Shown: positions 16,736-24,688 of the stretch, one piece after another
How the letters are laid out: the number at the start of each line of letters is the position of its first letter
How positions within the stretch are numbered: position 1 is the first letter of the stretch
DNA from: Acetobacteraceae bacterium
Lineage (GTDB): Bacteria > Pseudomonadota > Alphaproteobacteria > Acetobacterales > Acetobacteraceae
Length of the DNA stretch: 64,000 nucleotides
NCBI GenBank assembly: GCA_027482245.1
Contig: JAIXWG010000026.1
Coordinates: 1-64,000, forward strand
Direction: 5' to 3'
Program-made: the position numbers and the translations under genes
Notes under the pieces: model-generated
Seen by the model: the letters and a program-made list of their open reading frames with translations, nothing else
Databases searched by the model: none
Told to the model about the DNA's origin: nothing

Positions 16736-17138
16736 CAGCGCTGTGCCTCACGGTTCATCCGGTGCGCCTCTTCGTTCCACCACAGCAGCTCGGCCGCGGT
16801 CAGGCCTTTCCAGTCCTGCGGGCCCCAGCCGTAGAAGCGCGTCAGGTCAGCGATCAGGCTCCGCCAATTTCCTGGCCGCCGGGCAGAAAACCCGCGAAGA
16901 AGTCGGCCACCTCCGCCAGCTTGGACAGCGGGATGTTCCGCGCGGCCTGTTCGCTGATGCCACCGGTCTGGGCGATCAGCGCGATCACCTGCGCGACCTG
17001 GCCGCGCGCCTGAGACGCCTTTTCGAACTGACCCAGCGTCGGCTCGCGGATCGTGATCTCGGTGATCTTTGCGCCGCCGCCGACCTGGATGGGTTCGGCC
17101 AGGTCGATGGTCAGGGTGGTGGGGCGTTCGTCGCTCAT
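16735..17138 (-). CDS. Frameshift product of tail assembly chaperone (GpE-like extension)
   Basis: Predicted fusion of the chaperone ORF at 16854-17138 with a downstream overlapping frame ending at 16735. At 16887-16893 the coding strand reads G-GGT-TTT, a perfect X-XXY-YYZ slippery heptamer in the upstream frame, and a -1 slip enters the second frame exactly. The extension (about 50 residues, with IADLTRFYGWGP and ELLWWNEEA) resembles P2 GpE / Mu gp42. No ATG or GTG start with a ribosome-binding site exists in the second frame, which argues for frameshifting as in lambda G/GT and P2 E/E'. No stimulatory RNA structure was verified. Confidence 0.75.
16854..17138 (-). CDS. Tail assembly chaperone (Mu gp41 / P2 GpE-type)
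   Basis: A 94-residue acidic chaperone with the pattern LTIDLAEPIQ...ITEITIREPTLGQFEKA, typical of the phage tail assembly chaperone family that includes Mu gp41. It is expected to coat the tape measure protein during tail tube polymerisation, both alone and as the frameshifted long form. The ATG overlaps the tail tube stop by one base. The slippery site is 33 bases before its stop codon. Confidence 0.82.
   Translation of the reverse strand: MSDERPTTLTIDLAEPIQVGGGAKITEITIREPTLGQFEKASQARGQVAQVIALIAQTGGISEQAARNIPLSKLAEVADFFAGFLPGGQEIGGA
16887..16893 (-). promoter_or_regulatory. Programmed -1 frameshift slippery heptamer GGGTTTT
   Basis: On the coding strand the codons read GCG-GGT-TTT-CTG; G_GGT_TTT allows both P- and A-site tRNAs to re-pair after a one-base backward slip. 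It lies upstream of the chaperone stop, in the overlap with the GpE-like frame, and the slip direction is the one needed to read that frame. Confidence 0.75.
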
Positions 17139-17515
17139 CAGACCGTCTCCACCCGATCACCTTCCCAGCGGACGGCGAAGGTGCCCTCCGTGGTCGCCAC
17201 TTCCTGCGCGCCGACGGTCCACATGCCGGTGCCGGAGATGGTCTTGCCGTTCACCAGCGTGATGACGACGGAGACGTCGCGCATGGCGTTGAAGTCCTCC
17301 ACCCGCAGGTCCGCCACATCGCGGAAGGTGCCGGCGATGAAGCCGGGGCTGGGCATCTCCGAATATCCGTGCACGCCGTCCTGGCCGGTCAGCGTGGTGC
17401 GCGTGACGGAGGAGACGCCGTAGGTGAGCTCGCCCACCAGCAGGTGGGTCCGCCCGTCCACGGTGACGGAGGCGGTACCGGCGATGCGCCGGTCGGTGCC
17501 ATAGGTGCCGCTCAT
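17138..17515 (-). CDS. Tail tube protein (Mu gpM-like)
   Basis: A 125-residue phage tail tube protein. It opens RRIAGTASVTVDGRTH and contains the TLTGQDGVHGYSEMP block (about 41-55) and the VVITLVNGKTISGTGMW strand pair typical of this family. It forms the inner tube inside the contractile sheath encoded by the gene just upstream, with an 11-bp gap between the two. Confidence 0.88.
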   Translation of the reverse strand: MSGTYGTDRRIAGTASVTVDGRTHLLVGELTYGVSSVTRTTLTGQDGVHGYSEMPSPGFIAGTFRDVADLRVEDFNAMRDVSVVITLVNGKTISGTGMWTVGAQEVATTEGTFAVRWEGDRVETV

Positions 17516-17526
17516 CGGTCAGGCCC

Positions 17527-19002
17527 TCAGATCGTGGCGTTGCGGAACTGGGCCAGCAGCGCGACCTGGCGCAGCTGGTCGATCGGGACGATGGGCCAGA
17601 GCACATCGACGCGGCTTGTGTTCTGCGCGTTGCGCTCCACCACCAGGTTGGCGCGGAAGTTCTCCGCGTCCTGCACGAAGCCGCGGCGTTCCAGCAGCCG
17701 GTAGCGGGCCACGATGTCGGCGCGGATGATGTCCGTGGTGACGACGCGGGAGCCCGGCAGGATGCGCTGGCCGACATTGGCCAGCTTCGCGCGGCTGTAG
17801 GTGCTGGCGATGTAGTTGCGGATGTCGTCCAGCGCGAAAGCCAGGGTGAAGACGCGCTCCACATTCAGGAAGCTGTCATCGGCCTGGCCGGCCGCATTTG
17901 TCTGGTAGGTCGTGATCGCGCGCTCGATCCGCACCGTGCCGTCGGCGTCCACCGTGTGGGTGGAGACGCCGGTGAAGAGCAGCGTGTTCCGATCCTCCGG
18001 CGCGTCGCGCAGGTTGGCCGGGGGCGCCTTCACGGACAGGCGAACCGTCTGCAGCGGCAGCGCCGGGTCGGCGCGGAGGCTTTCGGCGCAGGCGGCGCAG
18101 TAGTCCGCCGCCCAGATCCACGACGGGTCCGGGCTGTTGGAAAAGCCGAGGATGCTGGCGTAGGGGTCGTTGCGCGCAGCGCCGAAGGTCTGGCGGTCCC
18201 CCACCGTGCCGCGGAACGCGCCGAAGACAGCGCCGTACTGCTGGCGCTGCCAGGACCACCGCAGGGCCATGGCATCCCGCAGCGCGTTCAGGCTGGTGCT
18301 GTCCGTGTAGGGGCAGCAGATGTAGCGGAAGGGGCTGTCGCCCAGGTTCGCCAAGGCCGTCGTCAGCACCGGCGCCGTCGCGCCGCTGGCCATCGCGGTG
18401 ATGGTGTTGGCGAGGCCGGCCGGCATGGCCTCGCCGGCCGCGGCGCCGCCATAGGCCACGCGCAGGTCGATGCCGTTGCCTTCCGGCCCCTTGTTCTTCG
18501 CAGTCAGCGTCACGGTGGAGGTGCTGGCCGTGGCCGTCACGGGCAGGTTGGTGTTCGCGTTGATCGCCGCGGCCAGCGCGGTGGCGAGCTGCGCGGTCGT
18601 CTGGCTGGCGGTGACCGCCATGAAGACGCGCTGCCCCGCGACATAGAGCGGGTAGGTGCCGGCGGCCGTGGCGGCCGCGGTGAACTGGATGGTGCCGGTG
18701 GCGGCCACGCCGCTGCCGTTGTCCGCGACCGGCAACATCCAGAGCTCCCCGAAGGGATCGCGCTCCCGGTACTTCTCGATCATCAGGGCCAGCATGGAGC
18801 CGACGCCGCAGGCGGCCTTGGCCCATGCGACGCCCTGCACCAGCACCGGCACGTTCGGCGTGGCCGTGCCGCTGCTGGTGATCTGGCCGATGATCAGCGT
18901 GCGCTCCGCCTGCGTGCCGGTGTTCGCGCGGCTGGGATCGACCTCCGCGAAGACGAAGGGCAGGCGCAGGGACTGCGGGATCTGGGTGAACGAGATGGCC
19001 AT
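17527..19002 (-). CDS. Contractile tail sheath protein (Mu gpL-like)
   Basis: A 491-residue tail sheath protein. It starts ISFTQIPQSLRLPFVFAEVD, the usual sheath N-terminus, and has GVGSMLALMIEKYRERDPFGELW near 71-93, a VILGFSNSPDPSW-like section in the middle and the C-terminal NYIASTYSRAKLANVGQRILPG region used for subunit interlocking. Its presence shows that the phage has a contractile (myovirus-type) tail. Size and gene order fit Mu gpL followed by gpM. Confidence 0.92.
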   Translation of the reverse strand: MAISFTQIPQSLRLPFVFAEVDPSRANTGTQAERTLIIGQITSSGTATPNVPVLVQGVAWAKAACGVGSMLALMIEKYRERDPFGELWMLPVADNGSGVAATGTIQFTAAATAAGTYPLYVAGQRVFMAVTASQTTAQLATALAAAINANTNLPVTATASTSTVTLTAKNKGPEGNGIDLRVAYGGAAAGEAMPAGLANTITAMASGATAPVLTTALANLGDSPFRYICCPYTDSTSLNALRDAMALRWSWQRQQYGAVFGAFRGTVGDRQTFGAARNDPYASILGFSNSPDPSWIWAADYCAACAESLRADPALPLQTVRLSVKAPPANLRDAPEDRNTLLFTGVSTHTVDADGTVRIERAITTYQTNAAGQADDSFLNVERVFTLAFALDDIRNYIASTYSRAKLANVGQRILPGSRVVTTDIIRADIVARYRLLERRGFVQDAENFRANLVVERNAQNTSRVDVLWPIVPIDQLRQVALLAQFRNATI

Positions 19003-19004
19003 GG

Positions 19005-19187
19005 TCAGACCTCCTCCTCAACGGCCACGGCCGGGGTGGTGGCGGGCGGGGCGCCCACCGTGACGTCACCGTCGCGATCGCGGCGGTGCCAGTATTCGCT
19101 TTCCGGCACTTCCCGGCCCTCGGCGGGCAGGAAGTCGCGCAGATCGGGATCGACCACGCGGAGGCCCGCGCGCGGCGTGACGTACAT
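19005..19187 (-). CDS. DUF2635 family small tail protein (Mu gpK-like)
   Basis: A 60-residue protein matching DUF2635: MYVTPRAGLRVVDPDLRDFLP followed by EGREVPESEYWHRR-RDGDV, the family hallmarks. Mu gpK sits just before the sheath gene as here. The ATG at 19187 has GAGGA eight bases upstream and the gene overlaps the preceding one by a few bases. The C-terminal tail is Ala/Pro/Val-rich and acidic. Function in the tail is not established. Confidence 0.78.
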   Translation of the reverse strand: MYVTPRAGLRVVDPDLRDFLPAEGREVPESEYWHRRDRDGDVTVGAPPATTPAVAVEEEV

Positions 19188-19197
19188 GCGGATGTCC

Positions 19198-19767
19198 TCA
19201 GAGGGTGGTGTCGATGGAGGCGACGACTTCCGGCGCGTCGGCCGGGCCATCCACGGTGATGTCCACGCCATCCAGGTCCGGCAGCGTGTCCTGCCAGCCG
19301 TCGGCGTCGCTGATGAGCGTGTCGAGGGCGAAGTTCCACTGGTAGAAGAGGCGGGCGCGGTCGTACCCGACCAGTTCCCCGCCCGTGTAGTAGAGGCCCT
19401 GCGCGGCGCGCAGCACGTCGCCATCGCTGGGCGGCGGGCGCCAGTTCAGCAGGGCGCGGAAGACGGCGCGGCGCATCGCGTCATAGCCATGCGTGACCGT
19501 CTGGCCGCGACGGTCGCCCGCGGCTGTGGCGGTGCTGTTGTCGAAGACGACGATCAGGCCGAAGGCTTCCGTGACATCCTGGTTGAAGCCGCCGCCCGTG
19601 GCCGTCTGCTGACCGGGATCTTCATCTTCCGGCACCACATAGGCGGCGGGCAGCGCCATCCAGACCTGTTCCGCCACGCCCTTCGCATAGTCCGCGGCAC
19701 CGGCGACGCGGCCGCCGAAGACCGGCGCGTGGTCGCGCAGCTGCTGGATGACGGCGGCGAGGTTCAT
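19198..19767 (-). CDS. Tail terminator-like protein (Mu gp37-like)
   Basis: A 189-residue protein resembling the Mu gp37 family. Features are VIQQLRDHAPVFGGRVAGAAD (5-25), FVDNS-type strand LIVVFDNS and a C-terminal AAQGLYYTGGELVGYDRARLFYQW block. By position between the gp10-like protein and the sheath it is probably the tail completion or terminator protein that caps the tube. Overlaps the upstream gene by 4 bp. Confidence 0.7.
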   Translation of the reverse strand: MNLAAVIQQLRDHAPVFGGRVAGAADYAKGVAEQVWMALPAAYVVPEDEDPGQQTATGGGFNQDVTEAFGLIVVFDNSTATAAGDRRGQTVTHGYDAMRRAVFRALLNWRPPPSDGDVLRAAQGLYYTGGELVGYDRARLFYQWNFALDTLISDADGWQDTLPDLDGVDITVDGPADAPEVVASIDTTL

Positions 19768-20282
19768 CGGCGGTCACGCAGCCGCGGCACGGCCGGGCCC
19801 TTGGTCTTCAGGTTGATGTCGTTCACCAGCGCGTCGCGCAGTTCCGCCGCCAGGCCACCCTTCACCTGCTCCTCCGCCGCGGCGGAGAGGAAGGGGCGGG
19901 GTTCCAGGACGCGGCTGCCGGCGATGCTGGCGCGCTTGTTGCGCTGCCCCTTCACGCCAGCCTTGCCGGAACCGATCCCCCCCTGCGCGCCGACCTCGAG
20001 GAACTTCGCGGTGAAGCGCCGGGCGCGGATGGCGACGCCGTCGCCGGACTTGAAGACGCGCACGCCGATGGACTGCGCCAGCTGGCCGGTGATCCTGGCC
20101 GGCGGGGCGCCAGGGGCGGAGGCGGTGTGCTTGCCGTAGCGCCGGCCGGCGCCGGGCTGCGCCAGCTTCTTCCGCGTGGCGCGGGCGATCTTGTTGCCGA
20201 AGCGGCGCAGGACGCGCTTCTTGGCCTTCTTCTCGATCACCAGTTCGGCGCCCATCGGGATGCGGACGTCGATGGGGATCAT
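19764..20282 (-). CDS. HK97 gp10-like tail/neck protein
   Basis: A 172-residue basic protein. The N-terminal VIEKKAKKRVLRRFGNKIARATRK region and the central ITGQLAQSIGVRVF...IRARRFTAKFLEVG pattern match the HK97 gp10 family, which acts at the head-tail interface or in tail completion. It follows the head-closure gene with a 4-bp overlap. The family is usually shorter (about 130-150), and the excess is the basic N-terminus. Confidence 0.72.
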   Translation of the reverse strand: MIPIDVRIPMGAELVIEKKAKKRVLRRFGNKIARATRKKLAQPGAGRRYGKHTASAPGAPPARITGQLAQSIGVRVFKSGDGVAIRARRFTAKFLEVGAQGGIGSGKAGVKGQRNKRASIAGSRVLEPRPFLSAAAEEQVKGGLAAELRDALVNDINLKTKGPAVPRLRDRR

Positions 20283-20644
20283 GCCTGGCGCTCCAGCTCC
20301 GCTTCCAGGATCAGCCAGCGCTTCCGCCCCTGGCGGTCCATCTGGCGGCGCACCCGGAAGACCTCGGTGCGCTCCACGCCGTCCGGTCCGCGGGTCAGGC
20401 GCTTCACCGCGCTGGTGAAGTCGAGGCCCGCGCGCCAGCGGATGGTGATGCGGTGCGTGACCGGCGTGTCCACCTGCGTGGAGCCGTAGAAGGTCAGCGC
20501 GCCGGTGGGCTGGATGTCCGCCCAGCAGTCGGTGATCGGCACCTCGGTTTCGGTGATGCCGGGGCCATCGACCTCCGGCGCCTGCGGGCGTCGCAGCAGC
20601 GTGACGCGCCAGCGCAGGCTGCCGATCGTCGGCTCGTCCTGCAT
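20279..20644 (-). CDS. Head closure / head-tail joining protein
   Basis: A 121-residue phage head-tail joining family protein (SPP1 gp16-like). LRWRVTLLRR near the start, CWADIQPTGALTFYGSTQ (about 41-58) and a C-terminal RWLILEAELERQ strand are typical. The chosen ATG at 20644 overlaps the previous stop (TGATG); an upstream GTG at 20659 has no ribosome-binding site. It plugs the connector after DNA packaging. Confidence 0.78.
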   Translation of the reverse strand: MQDEPTIGSLRWRVTLLRRPQAPEVDGPGITETEVPITDCWADIQPTGALTFYGSTQVDTPVTHRITIRWRAGLDFTSAVKRLTRGPDGVERTEVFRVRRQMDRQGRKRWLILEAELERQA

Positions 20645-21285
20645 CACCCGAAGGTCCACAGGCGGTAGTGGCCCATCAGGGCCTGCGCGGCCGTCGGCAT
20701 CTCGCCGGAGGCGTCGCCGCGGTTTTCCCAGAGATGGGCGACCAGCAGCAGCACCGCGTGGCGGATGGGCTTCGGCACATCGGCAGGCGCTTCGTAGCCG
20801 GCCACGAAGTTCACGGTCAGCCGGTCCGCCTTCGCGGTGGCGAAGCTGGTGTTCACCAGGATCCGGCCGGGCTCGCTATCCAGGTCCAGCTCATAGTCGG
20901 TTTCGGCTGCCGTGGTGGTTTCCAGCCCGAAGCCGCCGAGCGTGACGGAGGTGACCTCCACCACCGGGGCGCGTGGGATTTCCAGGGGGCGCCGCGGTGG
21001 CCAGGGCTGCGCGAGGCTGGGCACCAGCAGGGTGCCAGGGGATGGCGTGGGGGCGAAGCGCGTGGCGGGCACCGGCGCGGCGGTGACGTCCGACACGGTC
21101 CAGGCATAGGTCTGGCGCACCAGGGCGCGGCCAAGCCAGCCTTCTGCCCACTCGCGGGCGGAGCCGATGTAGAGCTCCATCAGCCGGCCGTCGTCGTTGC
21201 CGTCCACCCGGCAGTGATCCATCGCCGTCGGCACGTCGATCAGTTCATAGGTCGCCGGCGTGACGATGCGCAGGGTGGAGAGCAT
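20644..21285 (-). CDS. Head-tail connector (HK97 gp6-like)
   Basis: A 213-residue gp6-like connector. The ring-forming helical part shows LIDVPTAMDHCRVDGNDDGRL (about 15-35) and LYIGSAREWAEGWLGRAL, and the C-terminal helix FVAGYEAPADVPKPIRHAVLLLVAHLWENR is diagnostic. It binds the portal and forms the neck with the head closure protein encoded next. Confidence 0.82.
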   Translation of the reverse strand: MLSTLRIVTPATYELIDVPTAMDHCRVDGNDDGRLMELYIGSAREWAEGWLGRALVRQTYAWTVSDVTAAPVPATRFAPTPSPGTLLVPSLAQPWPPRRPLEIPRAPVVEVTSVTLGGFGLETTTAAETDYELDLDSEPGRILVNTSFATAKADRLTVNFVAGYEAPADVPKPIRHAVLLLVAHLWENRGDASGEMPTAAQALMGHYRLWTFG

Positions 21286-21289
21286 GGCG

Positions 21290-21454
21290 TCAGGCCTTGG
21301 CCTTCGCGTCCGCCTTCGGCAGTTCCACGACCTTGGCCAGGCCCTTGGCGACGTACTTCTCGGCGATCGCCTCCGGGAAGGCAGCGGTCTCCCCGGCGTG
21401 GTAGGGGGCGCAGCTGCGTTCGAAGCGGATTGCGACCATCTTCGGCGTGTTCAT
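21290..21454 (-). CDS. Small phage protein, paralogue of the upstream gene
   Basis: A 54-residue protein (MNTPKMVAIRFERS...) with a PYHAGETAAFPEAIAEKYVAKGLAKV-like core that parallels the N-terminal part of the upstream gene (PPYNAGERASF...). The ATG at 21454 overlaps that gene's stop in an ATGA junction. Lys/Ala-rich C-terminus. Small proteins with this YNAGE pattern occur between capsid and connector genes in HK97-type phages; function unknown. Confidence 0.6.
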   Translation of the reverse strand: MNTPKMVAIRFERSCAPYHAGETAAFPEAIAEKYVAKGLAKVVELPKADAKAKA

Positions 21455-21723
21455 GCCTGCGGTTCCTCGGGCTGTTCGGCGGGATCGGTGCCGGGATCGG
21501 CCGGCGGCGTGTCACCGGCCGGCGCGGCGGGCGGGGCCGGGGCCGGGGGCGCGGGCTGTTCGGCGTCGGCCGCGGCTTTCTGCGGCGCGTCGGCCGGGGT
21601 GTTGTCGTTGTCCGCCACCACCACGCCGGCCGCCATCAGCGCGGCGGCTTCATCGTCGGTGAAGGACGCGCGTTCGCCGGCGTTGTAGGGCGGGTGCCCG
21701 GCGGTGAAGGTCATGATCGGCAT
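21451..21723 (-). CDS. Small phage protein with YNAGE core and Pro/Ala-rich tail
   Basis: A 90-residue protein. Residues 1-40 hold the conserved-looking core (GHPPYNAGERASFTDDEAAAL), and the rest is an acidic, Pro/Ala-rich disordered tail. The ATG at 21723 has GGAG seven bases upstream, better than the more distal ATG of the same frame. It lies between the putative decoration gene and its shorter paralogue at 21290-21454. No function is known. Confidence 0.55.
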   Translation of the reverse strand: MPIMTFTAGHPPYNAGERASFTDDEAAALMAAGVVVADNDNTPADAPQKAAADAEQPAPPAPAPPAAPAGDTPPADPGTDPAEQPEEPQA

Positions 21724-21776
21724 GGGCGTCTCCGGCAGGGGAGGCGGCCGCCGCGGCGCGCGCGGCGGCGCGCCGA

Positions 21777-22265
21777 TCACGGGGTGGGCAGGCGGTCGTT
21801 GCCGGCCAGGACGGCCATGGTGACCACGTTGGCCGTGTCGGTGTTCGCCGCCGACATGTCGGGCGTGAAGCCGAACCGGACGTAGCGCCGCGCCGCGGTC
21901 AGATTGATGTTGACGCGGGAGACGCCGCGCACCGTACCGCCGCCGGTCGGGCCGGTGGCGACGATGCCGGGCGCCGTCGGCGCGGCGATGGGCGCCGGGG
22001 GCACATAGGTCACCCAGGTGCTGCCATCCGCGCTGTCCTGGATGACCTGCGTCTTCAGTTCCAGCGTGGCGGCCTGCGCCAGCACGGCGGACCAGATGTA
22101 GTGCAGCACCAGCGATTGCGGCATGCCCAGGGCCTGCCGGTCGATGGTCAAGCCGGTGACGGCCGTGTTGTCGCCGGACCCGCCGGCGGTGACGGAGGTG
22201 AAGGCGGAGGCGATGGCAGCCCGCGTCAGCGACAGCAGGTCCTTCGCCATGACGATGGGGGTCAT
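21777..22265 (-). CDS. Putative head decoration or stabilisation protein
   Basis: A 162-residue beta-rich protein immediately downstream of the major capsid gene. It contains TGLTIDRQALGMPQSLVLHYIWS and a C-terminal VNINLTAARRYVRFGFTPD segment like the jelly-roll or immunoglobulin-like decoration proteins of some phages. The position supports a capsid-associated role, but I recognise no named family. No signal or membrane segment. Confidence 0.45.
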   Translation of the reverse strand: MTPIVMAKDLLSLTRAAIASAFTSVTAGGSGDNTAVTGLTIDRQALGMPQSLVLHYIWSAVLAQAATLELKTQVIQDSADGSTWVTYVPPAPIAAPTAPGIVATGPTGGGTVRGVSRVNINLTAARRYVRFGFTPDMSAANTDTANVVTMAVLAGNDRLPTP

Positions 22266-22356
22266 GGGTATGGTTCCCGATCAGGATGTGGAGGGGCGTG
22301 GCGGGGCTTGCGCCCCAGGGATCAGGGAGCGGGGCGCGCCAGGCGCCCCGCCGGGG

Positions 22357-23739
22357 TCAGCTGATGGTCGGCGCCCAGCGGACGTTCTGGATCACGACGA
22401 TGGCGGCGTCCTGCCGCATCTGGAAATCGTGTTCCGTGATCGCGCGCATCAGGGTCTGGTCGGACTGGAAGGCGCTGACCGTGTTGGTGGCGGCGTCCAC
22501 GTAGGTGGCTTCGCGCGACACGTCGATCTGCATCGACATGCTGTCGAAGATCACCGCGCTATCCATGTCCACCAGGTAGACCTCGGAGCAGTCGCTGTCG
22601 CCGCTGTTCACCAGGTTCGTGGGGATCTGCGTCGTGGTGTAGAACGGGATGCCGAGCAGCGTGCCGCCCTCCATCTCGTCCTTGTAGACGTAGAAGCCGT
22701 TGGAGTTCAGGACGTTCAGCAGGTAGTTCTTGCTGCGCGGATGCATGATCCACACGGGGTTGACCATGCCGACGTTCGCGCTCTCCAGCCGGTTGATCGC
22801 ACCGCCGAGCTCCGCCGACACCGTGGAGAGCGTGTAGGCGGAGGTGGAGGAGATGATCTGGCCGGACTGGACAAAGGTGCGAAGGCCCTTCGGGCTGTCG
22901 GCCGTGCCGTCGCCGCGGATGAAGGCGAGGTCCTCCCGCAGGGCCAGCACCTTCACCAGGTCGTCGCGCACGAACGCATCCGCGCTGGGGTCGGAGTAGC
23001 GCAGCAGGTCGTTGCTGACCGGCACCAGCGCCGTCAGCTTCTTGTAGGTCGCGACGATCTGGCCGACGCGCTGTTCGGACACGGGGATGGCCGACAGCTC
23101 ATTGCCGTAGTTCGCCGTCGCCGCCTGCGTCTGGCGCGGCAGCGTCATGGTGCCGCGGGGCATGGCCAGCGTGCGCGGGCCGGCCGCGCGGACCACGGTG
23201 CGGGCGCGCAGGATTTCGATGATCTCGGACACATAGTCGGGCGGGACGATGAAGCCGCCGGTCGGACCGCTGCTGGCGTTCAGGGCCTTCGTGACCGGAT
23301 GGCTCTCGCCCAGCACTTCCTTCGCCACCTGGCGGGCGTTGTAGATGGAACCGCCGCCGGCGCCGATCATGCGCATGGCGCCCGCCACCACCAGGGAGCC
23401 CTTGTAGCGCTCCTTCGGCGCGGCGAAGGTGCGGTGGCCGAGGTGCCGCTTCACGACGCGCACCTTGCCGTCCTTCTTGCCCTCGTCGTCCTCGTCGCCG
23501 TCCTCGGACTTCTGCTCGTCGTCCTCGATCTCCTTGGCGCCATCGGCCTCCATCTCCATCACATCCTCGATGCGCTTGATGCGGGCATCGAGTCCGGCGA
23601 CCTGCGTCTTGATCTTCTCCAGTTCGGCCGCGTCCCCCTCGGGGAGGTCGGCGCCTTCCGGCAGTTCCTTCTCCACGATGGCCTTGGCCTTGGTCACCAG
23701 CGACGCGCGTTCGCGCCGCAGTTCATGCAGCTTGCTCAT
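22357..23739 (-). CDS. Major capsid protein (HK97 fold) with N-terminal scaffolding domain
   Basis: A 460-residue HK97-type capsid protein. Residues 1-75 form a coiled-coil delta/scaffold domain, then a very acidic Glu/Asp/Lys stretch (about 65-90) that the prohead protease probably removes. The coat domain follows (GGFIVPPDYVSEIIEILRART around 163-183, PRGTMTLPRQT, the E-loop, and a C-terminal FDSMSMQIDVSREATYVDA). The start at 23739 has GAGG six bases upstream; the longer frame lacks one. Paired with the adjacent protease gene. Confidence 0.92.
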   Translation of the reverse strand: MSKLHELRRERASLVTKAKAIVEKELPEGADLPEGDAAELEKIKTQVAGLDARIKRIEDVMEMEADGAKEIEDDEQKSEDGDEDDEGKKDGKVRVVKRHLGHRTFAAPKERYKGSLVVAGAMRMIGAGGGSIYNARQVAKEVLGESHPVTKALNASSGPTGGFIVPPDYVSEIIEILRARTVVRAAGPRTLAMPRGTMTLPRQTQAATANYGNELSAIPVSEQRVGQIVATYKKLTALVPVSNDLLRYSDPSADAFVRDDLVKVLALREDLAFIRGDGTADSPKGLRTFVQSGQIISSTSAYTLSTVSAELGGAINRLESANVGMVNPVWIMHPRSKNYLLNVLNSNGFYVYKDEMEGGTLLGIPFYTTTQIPTNLVNSGDSDCSEVYLVDMDSAVIFDSMSMQIDVSREATYVDAATNTVSAFQSDQTLMRAITEHDFQMRQDAAIVVIQNVRWAPTIS

Positions 23740-23848
23740 TCTCAGCCTCATGTGCGGGTTAGGCGCGCGCCGATGGCGGTGCCGTAGGTGCCTTGCCCAA
23801 GGGCTCAAGGGCCCGGCGCCAGCGGAAGCCGGCGCCGATCGGTGGGGC

Positions 23849-24688
23849 TCAGCGGCCGCCGAGTTCCATCAGCATCACCGCGCGGCGGGATGCGGCGAGG
23901 GTGCTGGCGCGCTTCGTGTCATCATCTGGGCGGTAGCCGGCCATGAAACGCACGGCGGGGACGATGCTGGCGGTCTTCGGCTCACCCGGCATGGGCTGCG
24001 CCAGCAGTTCCGCCACTTCCTCCGCCGTCATGTCGATCAGGGCCTGGCCCATCTCGCGCATGATCTCGCCCAGCCGCTCCGGCAGGGTGGAGGCGTCGCC
24101 CTCCATGTCCCGTTCCCACGCTGCGCTGTCGCGAAGGTAGCCGACTTCCCCCAGCACGCGGGCGAGGCAGCCGAGGTCGTAGAGGCCCTTCACCACCGGC
24201 CCGGGCTTCGCCGCGGCGGCGCTGCGGGACACCACCAGCGCGTTCGGGTTGGCGGGGATCGAGACGAAGGAGAATTCCAGCAGCTCGGACTTGATGTAGC
24301 GGACCGGCGCGTTCTTCCGGCCGTCCGCCGGGTCCATCGGCTCCGTCTCCACCGGGTTGATGCCGACGGAGACGCCCTTCAGGATCCCGGCCTTCACCAG
24401 CCCGCGCACCATGTCGGCCGTGGCGGAGATGCCGGGTGGGGCAAAGCGCACGGTGGCGACCAGGCGGTCATCCTCCATGGCGATGCTGGTGGCCTCTCCG
24501 ACCGGATGCATGGGGTCGTGCTGCCAGAGCACCACCGGGTTCGCGCTGTAGGGCTGCAGGTCGATGCCGCGCTGGACGATCACCTCCCCGCCGCGGTCCA
24601 TGTCCTCGGTCGAACAGATGACGCGGATCGTGCCCTCGTCCTCCGTCTCCTGCGCCTTCGCGGCGAACATCTTGCGCGTCATCTTCAT
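23849..24688 (-). CDS. HK97-type prohead protease
   Basis: A 279-residue U35-family serine protease that matures the capsid. The catalytic His is probably His57 in WQHDPMHPVG, and the nucleophile Ser140 in LLEFSFVSIPANPNA, the typical E-x-S...PANP motif. The C-terminal hundred residues are an extension with Ala/Glu-rich helices not needed in the minimal family. It overlaps the portal stop by 4 bp, in the order portal-protease-capsid. Confidence 0.9.
   Translation of the reverse strand: MKMTRKMFAAKAQETEDEGTIRVICSTEDMDRGGEVIVQRGIDLQPYSANPVVLWQHDPMHPVGEATSIAMEDDRLVATVRFAPPGISATADMVRGLVKAGILKGVSVGINPVETEPMDPADGRKNAPVRYIKSELLEFSFVSIPANPNALVVSRSAAAAKPGPVVKGLYDLGCLARVLGEVGYLRDSAAWERDMEGDASTLPERLGEIMREMGQALIDMTAEEVAELLAQPMPGEPKTASIVPAVRFMAGYRPDDDTKRASTLAASRRAVMLMELGGR

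Noticed and set aside
16735..17160. The whole minus-strand frame 16735-17160 as a separate gene
   Set aside because: Its first part is out-of-frame noise over the chaperone gene; only the last 50 codons look real and these are reached by a -1 frameshift.
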